Part shown: positions 23,891 to 30,890 of the stretch, piece after piece
How the letters are laid out: each line of letters begins with the position of its first letter
Position numbering within the stretch: position 1 is the stretch's first letter
Assembly: GCA_902790175.1 (NCBI GenBank)
Contig: CADAQZ010000003.1
Location: forward strand, 1-61,602
Origin: an uncultured Eubacteriales bacterium
GTDB taxonomy: Bacteria; Bacillota; Clostridia; Christensenellales; Aristaeellaceae
Reading direction: 5' to 3'
Length of the DNA: 61,602 nt
Notes under the pieces: model-generated
Told to the model about the DNA's origin: nothing
The model's database searches: none
Seen by the model: only the letters and a program-made list of their open reading frames with translations
Position numbers and translations under genes: made by a program

Positions 23891-26152
23891 TTGCGCATGA
23901 AACGCATCCTCTGCCTGCTGGCGGCGATTTGCCTGCTGGCGGCGGCGCTGCCGCTGCCCCAGAACGCGGCCCGGGCGGACGAGAAATACTACATAACGGT
24001 GGACATCACCAACCAGATCGTCACCGTCTACAACAACGGCAATACCTCCGACTCCGGCATCGTGCGGCAGATGATCTGCTCCACGGGCAAGTCGGGCACG
24101 CCCACGCCCACGGGCACCTTTTCGCTGCCCTCCAAGACCTACGCGCAGGAGCGCACGGAGTGGTACTACTTCTCGGAGTACAACTGCTACGCCAAGTGGG
24201 CCACGCGCATCTACAAGGGCATACTGTTCCACTCGGTGCTCTACACCGCGGCGAAGAAGGGCCCCACGAAGGCCTCGAAGAACGCGCTGGGCTCGCAGGC
24301 CTCCCACGGCTGCGTGCGCCTGCGCGTGGAGGACGCCCAGTGGATCGCACAGAACTGCCCCGCGGGCACGAAGTGCAGGATCTACCACAGCGGCGCGAAG
24401 AACGAGGACCTGCGCAAGCGCCTGAAGAACCAGAGCTTCTACGCGGGCAGCCAGAGCTATGACAGCTTCATGGGCCGCCCCGAGGGCAGCTCCGGCCAGG
24501 CGCCCGTGGTGAAGATCAACCTGTCCCGCGGCAAGAAGGGCGAGCTGGTGGGCCAGCTGCAGAGCCGCCTGCGCGCGCTGGGCTACTATGACGGCGCCGT
24601 GGACTCGAAGTTCGGCAAGGGCACCAAGGCCGCCGTGCAGGCCTTCCAGGCGGCGGTGGGCGTCAAGAAGACCGGCAAGGTGAACAACGACCTGTGGAAC
24701 AGCATTTTTGCCGACAACGCGCCGGTGAGCTCCATCGCCACGCAGAGCGAGGGCTGGCAGGGGCCGTGCGTGGCGGCGCTGCAGCAGGCGCTGGCGACCC
24801 TCAAGATGTTCTCCGGCGCGGTGGACGGCAACTACGGCGCGGACACCACCGCCGCCGTATCGCGCTTCCAGCAGTGCTACAACCTGCCCGTGACCGGCAA
24901 GGCCGACAGCGCCATGCAGCAGGTGGCCGCCCAGAAGTCGGCCGAGGTGAAGGCGCAGTTCGGCGACGCGGCGTATGAGCTGGTGACCAGCGAGGTTCCG
25001 GCCACGCTGGCGACGATCACCGCCAAGCGCTCCGCCAATTTGCGCTCCGCGCCCAAGAAGGGCAAGAAGCTGGCCAAGCTGGCGAGAGGCACGCAGGTGA
25101 AGGTGCTGGCCGACGGCACCAAGTGGGTACAGGTGCAGTACAACGGCATCGCCGGATACGTGGATCGCAAGTACCTGAACATTTTTGCCGGCACGGAGGT
25201 GGCCGTGAGCTTCCAGCTCGTGCCGCAGGAGCCCGCGCCCTCCCTGCCCGGCGTGGAGGAGCCGGTGGTCCTGGCGCTGCCCGCGGAAGCGGCGGAAACA
25301 GCGGAGCTGGCGGAGGGCCTGATCGCCGACGCGCCTGAAGCGGTTGAGGGGACGGCTCCCTCGACCACACTGCCCGAATCGACGTCCGAAACGGTTGAAG
25401 GAACCGTTCCCGCCACCGCTGTGCAAGAGACGACGCCTGAAACGGTGGAAGAAACCGCCCCCACAACCGCCGAGCTGGCGGTTGCGAAGACGGTTGAGGC
25501 GAATGAAGCGCCCGCGGCTGCGGTCACCGCTGAAGCGAACGCAGAGCCGGTGGTCGAAGAAGCGGCCGAAGGAAATGCGGAGACGGCGGCAGAGACGCCC
25601 GTCGAGCCCGCGGCGGCGCCGGTGATCGAACCCGCGGCGGCTTCAGAGGCCGAGACCGCCCCGCTGCCGGAGGCCGAAGTCGCCCCGCTGCCGGAGACCG
25701 AGCCTGTGGCGGAGCCGGAGGCCGAGACTGCCCCGCTGCCGAAGTACGCCGTGGCGCTGGCGGGCGGCGCGGCGCTGTACGCGCAGCCGGACGCCGCCGA
25801 ACCGCTGGCGACGCTGGCCGAGGGCGAGGCGCTGGAGGTCGCGGAGGTCGCGGACGGCTGGATCGCAGTGGCTTACAACGGCGAAACGGCGTGGGTCGCC
25901 GCGGCGCAGGTCGCGCTGACGGACGCGCTGCCCGAGCCCGTCGAGGCGCAGACATCCGTCGAGGAGGAGGCCGCCGCCGAGCCCGTCGCGGAAGTGGTCG
26001 AGCCCGGCACGGAAGCTATCGAGCCCGGCACGGAGCCCGCGGAGCCTGCCGCGGAGCCTGCCGCGGAAGCGGACGGCAACGGCCTGGACATCGAGCCGGA
26101 AGCGCCTGTTTCCGAGGAAGCGGGGGAGGAGACCCTGACCCCGGCGGCGTAA
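23891..26152 (+). CDS. Secreted L,D-transpeptidase with PG-binding and SH3 domains and Glu/Ala/Pro-rich linkers
   Basis: 753 residues. Order: signal peptide (1-~29), YkuD L,D-transpeptidase (about 36-175, catalytic SHGCVRL near residue 137-143), two PG_binding_1 domains (about 209-273, 288-350), an SH3-like domain (about 375-433), an acidic Thr/Glu/Ala/Pro linker (about 446-616), a second SH3-like domain (about 618-676) and an acidic tail. The enzyme probably forms 3-3 crosslinks in peptidoglycan or attaches proteins to it. TTG 23891 is 6 nt after GGGGGGA; ATG 23897 is 12 nt away and the alternative. The next gene, an HTH regulator, starts 31 nt downstream. Confidence 0.88.
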   Translation: MRMKRILCLLAAICLLAAALPLPQNAARADEKYYITVDITNQIVTVYNNGNTSDSGIVRQMICSTGKSGTPTPTGTFSLPSKTYAQERTEWYYFSEYNCYAKWATRIYKGILFHSVLYTAAKKGPTKASKNALGSQASHGCVRLRVEDAQWIAQNCPAGTKCRIYHSGAKNEDLRKRLKNQSFYAGSQSYDSFMGRPEGSSGQAPVVKINLSRGKKGELVGQLQSRLRALGYYDGAVDSKFGKGTKAAVQAFQAAVGVKKTGKVNNDLWNSIFADNAPVSSIATQSEGWQGPCVAALQQALATLKMFSGAVDGNYGADTTAAVSRFQQCYNLPVTGKADSAMQQVAAQKSAEVKAQFGDAAYELVTSEVPATLATITAKRSANLRSAPKKGKKLAKLARGTQVKVLADGTKWVQVQYNGIAGYVDRKYLNIFAGTEVAVSFQLVPQEPAPSLPGVEEPVVLALPAEAAETAELAEGLIADAPEAVEGTAPSTTLPESTSETVEGTVPATAVQETTPETVEETAPTTAELAVAKTVEANEAPAAAVTAEANAEPVVEEAAEGNAETAAETPVEPAAAPVIEPAAASEAETAPLPEAEVAPLPETEPVAEPEAETAPLPKYAVALAGGAALYAQPDAAEPLATLAEGEALEVAEVADGWIAVAYNGETAWVAAAQVALTDALPEPVEAQTSVEEEAAAEPVAEVVEPGTEAIEPGTEPAEPAAEPAAEADGNGLDIEPEAPVSEEAGEETLTPAA

Positions 26153-26183
26153 AAGACCAAACCATCACCCGGAGGAAACCCAT

Positions 26184-26885
26184 ATGAGCCGATTGGGCGA
26201 TACCATTCGCGCGGCGCGCCTGAAGGCGAAGCTGACGGAGAAGGCGCTGGGCAAGAAGTGCGGCCTGGCGGAGAGCTATATCAAGGACCTGGAGTCGGGG
26301 CGCAAGATCGTCTCCGACGCGCAGGCCCAGCGCATCCTGAAGGTGCTGGGCGTGCAAAGCCCCGTGTCCACGGAGCTGGAGGTGGCGGCGGAGCCGGAGG
26401 TGAAGCTGCGCCCGCGGCCCCGGGCCTACGTGCTGCCGGTGGAGGAGCAGGCTGAGAACGCGAAGAAGGCCGCGGAGGAATCCTCGGACGCCTGGCTGGA
26501 CGCGCTGGGCGGCGTGGTGAAGCGGGTGCCGGTGATGTCGCCGGACGGTCTGGTGATCGACCACGTGCTCACGCCCGTCGTCAGCGGCAAGATCGAGGGC
26601 GGCGCGCCGGACAAGGTGCTCTACTATCGCGTGCCGGACGACATGCTGCGCGGCTTTCGCGTCCACGCGGGAGACCTGCTGCTCGTCACGCCCACCGCGA
26701 AGGTGGAGGACGGGGCGCTGATGCTGGTGGAGCGCGACGGCGAGCGCGTGGTGCGCAAGCTGCTGAAGCTGGACGGCGCGCGCGTGCAGATGCAGGCGTT
26801 CGACCATGAGTTCACCGCCGACGTAGCCCCCGCCGCCGAGGTGAAGGTGCTGGGTCGCTGCGTGAAGCTGGTCAGGAGTTTGTAG
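26184..26885 (+). CDS. HTH (XRE) regulator with S24-like C-terminal fold lacking the catalytic Ser
   Basis: 233 residues. An N-terminal XRE-type helix-turn-helix (GDTIRAARLKAKLTEKALGKKCGLAESYIKDLESGRK) is followed by a charged linker and a C-terminal beta region resembling LexA/CI peptidases (VPDDMLRGFRVHAGDLLLV, GALMLVERDGERVVRKLLK). Where active S24 peptidases have D-S-M, this has D-D-M, so self-cleavage looks unlikely. It follows the L,D-transpeptidase gene by 31 nt and ends at a strong terminator, suggesting one transcript. The regulated genes are unknown. Confidence 0.78.
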   Translation: MSRLGDTIRAARLKAKLTEKALGKKCGLAESYIKDLESGRKIVSDAQAQRILKVLGVQSPVSTELEVAAEPEVKLRPRPRAYVLPVEEQAENAKKAAEESSDAWLDALGGVVKRVPVMSPDGLVIDHVLTPVVSGKIEGGAPDKVLYYRVPDDMLRGFRVHAGDLLLVTPTAKVEDGALMLVERDGERVVRKLLKLDGARVQMQAFDHEFTADVAPAAEVKVLGRCVKLVRSL

Positions 26886-26888
26886 ATG

Positions 26889-26921
26889 AAAAAAGCCTTT
26901 CCCACGGGGAAGGCTTTTTTT
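26889..26921 (+). terminator. Rho-independent terminator
   Basis: AAAAAAGCCTTTCCC, loop ACG, GGGAAGGCTTTTTTT: a GC-rich stem with flanking A and T runs just after the HTH gene. Confidence 0.9.
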
Positions 26922-26922
26922 C

Positions 26923-26951
26923 TTGCCCCCGCGCGGTTTGTATGTTACAAT
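26923..26951 (+). promoter_or_regulatory. Promoter for the symporter gene
   Basis: TTGCCC (26923-26928), 17-nt spacer, TACAAT (26946-26951), directly abutting the upstream terminator. Confidence 0.6.
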
Positions 26952-27000
26952 AAATCCATCAGATTGAATGCGCGCCTTTGCGCGAGGGGGAGAAAGAGTT

Positions 27001-28368
27001 ATGAATGCAACCAAGAAGCTGTCGACGGGCAAGGTGTGGTGCTTTGCCGTGGGCCAGTTCGGGTGGTCGGTGCTGGCGGCGCTGATCTCCAGCTGGCTGG
27101 TGAACTACTACCAGCCCGACCTGGCCACCCAGCAGGCGGGCCAGCCCATCTTCATTCCGCAGGGCCTGGCGATACTGGGCGTATTGACGATCCTGGGCGC
27201 GATCACGGCGTTCGGGCGCATCTTCGACGCCGTCACCGACCCGCTGATCGCCTCGCTGTCGGACCGCTGCAAGTCGAAGGACGGGCGGCGCATCCCGTTC
27301 ATGCGCGCCGCGGCGGTGCCGTTTGCGCTGGCCTGTATCTTCACGTTCTGGTCGCCGGTGAACGGCGAGAGCTGGGTGAACGCGGGCTTCCTGTTTTTGA
27401 TGCTGATGCTGTTCTACCTGTTCATGACGATGTACTGCACGCCCTACAACGCGCTGATCCCGGAGCTGGGCGCGGACCAGAAGACGCGCATGGCCATCTC
27501 CACCTCCATCAGCTTCACCTACATCGCCGGCATGGCGATGGCGTATCTCGCGCCGGTGATCTGGGGCATGCTGCAGGGGGCGGGCCTGGAGCGCGTGCTG
27601 GCCATCCGGCTGACGTTCACGGGCCTGGCGCTGATCGGCATGGTGTGCATGTTCGTGCCGGTGTTCACGATCAAGGAGAGGGAGTATGTGACCGCCGCGC
27701 CCAGCGAGTCCACGGCGCTCAAGTCGCTGGCGGCGACGTTCCGCAACAAGGACTTCCGCGTGTTCGTGGCCAGCGACATCGCCTACTTCCTGGGCATCAC
27801 GATGTTCCAGACGGCGCTGCCGTTCTTCGTGACGAGCCTCTTGAAGCTGGACGAGGGCATGAGCACCGTGTACTTCGTGCTGATGACGGCGCTCTCCGTG
27901 CTGTTCTACGTGCCCGTCAACAAGCTGACGCCGAAGTTCGGCAAGAAGAAGCTGATCCTGTTCGCGTTCTGCGTGTTCACCGTCAGCTTCGTCTACACCG
28001 CGTTCTTCGGCCAGAGCCTGCCGATCCCGCCGGCGGTGCAGGGCTACATCCTCTGCGCGGTGGCGGCCCCGGCCATGGCGATCTTCGGCATCCTGCCGCA
28101 GGCCGTGGTGGCGGACATCTCCGAGTGCGACGCGCTGGAGAGCGGCGAGAACCGCAGCGGCATGTTCTTCGCGGCGCGCACGTTCGCGTTCAAGCTGGGC
28201 CAGTCCATCGCGATGCTGCTGGTGACGGCCTTCGCCACGATCGGCCAGGAGACCGGCGCGGGCTACCGCATCACGGCCGTGGCCGCCGCGGCGGTGTGCG
28301 TGCTGGGCGGCGTGCTGTTCATGCTGTACAATGAGAAGAAAGTCTACGCGAGGATCTTGAAGAAGTAG
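27001..28368 (+). CDS. GPH-type (MelB-like) sugar:cation symporter
   Basis: 455 residues with about twelve membrane helices. The MelB-like N-terminal pattern is present (GRIFDAVTDPLIASLSDRCKSKDGRRIPFM), which in this family includes the cation-binding aspartates and the first cytoplasmic loop, and the second half repeats it (TPKFGKKK). Family members import glycosides with Na+ or H+. No glycosidase is in the same operon; an esterase follows after a repeat hairpin and a GH127 enzyme lies 2.5 kb on, so the substrate is open. ATG 27001 follows GGGGGAGAAAG. Confidence 0.85.
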   Translation: MNATKKLSTGKVWCFAVGQFGWSVLAALISSWLVNYYQPDLATQQAGQPIFIPQGLAILGVLTILGAITAFGRIFDAVTDPLIASLSDRCKSKDGRRIPFMRAAAVPFALACIFTFWSPVNGESWVNAGFLFLMLMLFYLFMTMYCTPYNALIPELGADQKTRMAISTSISFTYIAGMAMAYLAPVIWGMLQGAGLERVLAIRLTFTGLALIGMVCMFVPVFTIKEREYVTAAPSESTALKSLAATFRNKDFRVFVASDIAYFLGITMFQTALPFFVTSLLKLDEGMSTVYFVLMTALSVLFYVPVNKLTPKFGKKKLILFAFCVFTVSFVYTAFFGQSLPIPPAVQGYILCAVAAPAMAIFGILPQAVVADISECDALESGENRSGMFFAARTFAFKLGQSIAMLLVTAFATIGQETGAGYRITAVAAAAVCVLGGVLFMLYNEKKVYARILKK

Positions 28369-28496
28369 GGAGTAGGGGATAGGGAGTAGGGAGTAGGAAT
28401 AGCTGCTACCGCGTTTTTGGCATTTCCTACTCCCTACTCCCTACTCCCTACTGCCTACTCCCTACTCCCTACTCCCTACTGCCTACTCCCTGAACA
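28367..28496. repeat. Inverted heptamer element (GGGAGTA type)
   Basis: Left arm: tandem GGGAGTA heptamers (28367-28399). Core: AATAGCTGCTACCGCG. Right arm: about ten tandem TACTCCC heptamers (28428-28495), complementary to the left. It can fold into a long, register-shifting hairpin between the symporter and esterase genes. Confidence 0.85.
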
Positions 28497-28512
28497 GACA
28501 AGGAGGTTCATC

Positions 28513-29523
28513 ATGTCCCATTCCTGCTTCAACCCCGACGGGCTGGCGCTGTCGGCGGATTACGCCCGGACGATGAACGAGGCGGCGCTGCCCGAGATCG
28601 ACGCCCGCCGCACGGACTTGCAGGTTTCCGGCGACGGCGGAAGGCCGCTGTTTGTCAGCCGATTCGACGCCGAAAATCCCTCGGGGACCGTCCTGATCGT
28701 GCACGGCTTCACCGAGAACGCCGTCAAGTTCTCCGAGCTGATCCACTCGCTGCTGGCCAGCGGCTACAGCGCGCTGGCCTACGACCAGCGCGGCCACGGG
28801 CGCTCCTGGCGCGACCCTGCGCTGGGCGACCATTCGCTGACGCACGTGGACGACTTCGACGAGTACGTGCGGGACATGGAGGCCGTGGTGAAGGGGCCCC
28901 TCTCGGGCATGCCCAGGCCGTGGTTCCTGTTCGCGCACTCGATGGGCGGCGCGGTGTCCTCGCTGTTCCTCGAGCGGCACGGCGGCATGTTCGAGCGCGT
29001 GGCGCTGTGCGCGCCGATGATCGAGGCGAACCTGGGCGGGCTGCCCGTGGGCGCGGCGAAGGCGATGTGCGGCGCGGCGAAGCTGCTGGGAAAGGGCAAG
29101 AAGCGGATATTCGCCTCGAAGCCCTACTCCGGCCCGGAGGACTTTGAAAACTCCGCCGCCGCCGGGAAGGAGCGCTTCGACTGGTACGACGCCGTGAAGG
29201 CCGCCACGCCCGCGTTCCAGAACAACGGGCCCTCCTACGGCTGGACGCGGCAGGCGATCCGGGCCAACCACATGGTGCTAGCCCCGGGCGCGGTGGAGAG
29301 GATCGACGTACCCGTGCGGGTGTACACCGCCGAGCGCGACGGCTCCGTGATGCCCGAGGCGCAGAAGGCGTTTGTCGCGCGGCTGAAAAACGGCCAGCGC
29401 GTGCTGGTGAAGGGCGCCAAGCACGAGATCTACCGCTCCCCGGACGACGTGCTGTTCCCGTGGTGGCACGAGGTGTTGGAGTACTATCGGGGGAACGTGA
29501 AAAACGACGGGAGCAATGGATAA
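28513..29523 (+). CDS. Alpha/beta hydrolase, lysophospholipase/monoacylglycerol-lipase type
   Basis: 336 residues. Oxyanion-hole region HGFTENAVKF, nucleophile elbow HSMGGA, acid residue in ERDGSVM and the catalytic His in KHEIYRSPD complete the triad. AYDQRGHGRSW is typical of Hydrolase_4/PldB proteins, which hydrolyse acylglycerols or lysophospholipids. No signal peptide, so cytoplasmic. ATG 28513 is 6 nt after a perfect AGGAGG; the frame is open further upstream only because heptamer repeats lack stops in that frame. A terminator follows. Confidence 0.88.
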   Translation: MSHSCFNPDGLALSADYARTMNEAALPEIDARRTDLQVSGDGGRPLFVSRFDAENPSGTVLIVHGFTENAVKFSELIHSLLASGYSALAYDQRGHGRSWRDPALGDHSLTHVDDFDEYVRDMEAVVKGPLSGMPRPWFLFAHSMGGAVSSLFLERHGGMFERVALCAPMIEANLGGLPVGAAKAMCGAAKLLGKGKKRIFASKPYSGPEDFENSAAAGKERFDWYDAVKAATPAFQNNGPSYGWTRQAIRANHMVLAPGAVERIDVPVRVYTAERDGSVMPEAQKAFVARLKNGQRVLVKGAKHEIYRSPDDVLFPWWHEVLEYYRGNVKNDGSNG

Positions 29524-29550
29524 AACACGCTAGGTTAAATGTTTGGTCAG

Positions 29551-29582
29551 AGCCCGTACCCCTTGCGGTGCGGGCTTTTTTT
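29551..29582 (+). terminator. Terminator after the esterase, overlapping the next promoter
   Basis: AGCCCGTACC, short loop, GGTGCGGGCT, then seven T. The -35 box of the next gene (29563-29568) is inside its loop. Confidence 0.85.
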
Positions 29583-29591
29583 ATTTATAAT
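29563..29591 (+). promoter_or_regulatory. Promoter for the RNA methyltransferase gene
   Basis: TTGCGG (29563-29568), 17-nt spacer, TATAAT (29586-29591). Confidence 0.6.
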
Positions 29592-29636
29592 AGATTGTGG
29601 AAGAATATTCAATCACTGACGGCGGAGAGGGAAGCG

Positions 29637-30767
29637 ATGAAGTGGATCGCGAGCGCCGCGTTCGGCATGGAGGGCATGACCGGGCGCGACCTGAAACACC
29701 TGGGCATGCAGGGCGTGCGCGTGATGGACGTCGGCGGCGCGGAGTTCGAGGGCGGCTTTGAGGACGCCTTCCGGGCCAGCCTCTGGCTGCGCACGTGCGA
29801 CCGCATCCTGCTGGTGATGGCGCGGTTTGAGGCGCGCACCTACGAGGAGCTGTTCCAGGGCGTAAAAGGCGTGGCGTGGGAGGAACTGCTGCCGCGCGAC
29901 GCGGGCTTTCCCATCCGCGCCAAGTGCGTAAAATCCCAGCTGATGAGCCCCTCCGACGTGCAGAAGATCGCCAAGCGCGCGATGGTGGAGCGCCTGAAAT
30001 CCGCCTACGGAGACGACTGGTTCAGCGAGACCGGGGCCGTGTTCCAGGTGGACGTGTCCATCCGGGACGACGTGGTGACCGTGGCGCTGGACGCCTCCGG
30101 CGAGCCCTTATCGAAGCGCGGCTACCGCACCTGGAACGGCGAGGCGCCCCTGCGCGAGACGCTGGCGGCGGCGCTGGTGCTGCAGAGCGGCTGGCACCCG
30201 TGGCAGACGCTGTACGATCCCTGCTGCGGCACCGGAACGATCTTGATCGAGGCGGCGTTCATCGCGCTGAACCGCGCCCCGGGCCTGACGCGCGGCTTCG
30301 CGATGGAGAAGTGGCCCGGCGTGCCCCACGCGTCGTTCGAGGCGATCCGCGCCGAGGCCCGCAAGAAGTTCGAGGAGGGCTGCAAGCGGCCGCTGAGCGT
30401 GTCCGGCAGCGACATCGACCCCGAGGCCATCGAGCTGGCCAGGCGGCACGTGAAGCAGGCCGGGCTGGCGGGGCGCATCGGCCTTAGCGTGAAGGACATG
30501 CGCGACGTGATGCCCTCGGACGTGCCGGCGAGTGACAAGCCGGGCGTGTTCATCGCGAACCCGCCCTACGGCGAGCGCCTGGACAACATGCGCGCCGCGC
30601 ACGCGGTGGCGAAGCAGCTGGGTGCGCTGCAGGGGCGCTTTACCGGCTGGAAGCTGTGCGCGTTCAGCGCGGACATGGGCTTTGAGAAGGCCTATGGCCG
30701 CCGCGCCACCCGCCGCCGACGCTACTACAACGGACGAATCGAGTGCGAGTACCGCATATTTGAATGA
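29637..30767 (+). CDS. THUMP-domain RNA (guanine-N2) methyltransferase, RlmL/YpsC type
   Basis: 376 residues. The N-terminal ferredoxin-like plus THUMP region (about 1-155, with VKSQLMSPSDVQKIAKRAMVE) precedes a UPF0020 methyltransferase domain with YDPCCGTGTILIEAA (SAM motif I) and the catalytic NPPYGERL. Family members methylate guanine N2 in 23S rRNA. The length matches the Firmicutes YpsC form rather than the fused E. coli RlmKL. ATG 29637 follows GGAGAGGGAAG. A heptamer element follows the stop. Confidence 0.92.
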   Translation: MKWIASAAFGMEGMTGRDLKHLGMQGVRVMDVGGAEFEGGFEDAFRASLWLRTCDRILLVMARFEARTYEELFQGVKGVAWEELLPRDAGFPIRAKCVKSQLMSPSDVQKIAKRAMVERLKSAYGDDWFSETGAVFQVDVSIRDDVVTVALDASGEPLSKRGYRTWNGEAPLRETLAAALVLQSGWHPWQTLYDPCCGTGTILIEAAFIALNRAPGLTRGFAMEKWPGVPHASFEAIRAEARKKFEEGCKRPLSVSGSDIDPEAIELARRHVKQAGLAGRIGLSVKDMRDVMPSDVPASDKPGVFIANPPYGERLDNMRAAHAVAKQLGALQGRFTGWKLCAFSADMGFEKAYGRRATRRRRYYNGRIECEYRIFE

Positions 30768-30853
30768 GAAATGAGAAATGAGGAATTAGGAATTAGGAAT
30801 TGAGAGTGCGAAGGCATTTTCATTCCTCATTCCTCATTCCTAATTCCTAATTA
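30768..30853. repeat. Inverted heptamer element (GAGGAAT/TAGGAAT type)
   Basis: Left arm: ATGAGAA/ATGAGGA/TTAGGAA heptamers. Core: GAGAGTGCGAAGGCATTTT. Right arm: the complementary CATTCCT/TAATTCC heptamers. It sits exactly between the RNA methyltransferase and GH127 genes. Confidence 0.85.
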
Positions 30854-30890
30854 TATCTGTGAACCCTAGTATTCTGACGAGGTGTGATCT

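Noticed and set aside
28417-28512. N-terminal extension of the esterase ([14 protein letters not shown]-like) encoded by heptamer repeats
   Set aside because: The residues simply translate TACTCCC repeats; the ATG at 28513 has a perfect AGGAGG 6 nt upstream and gives the normal protein start.
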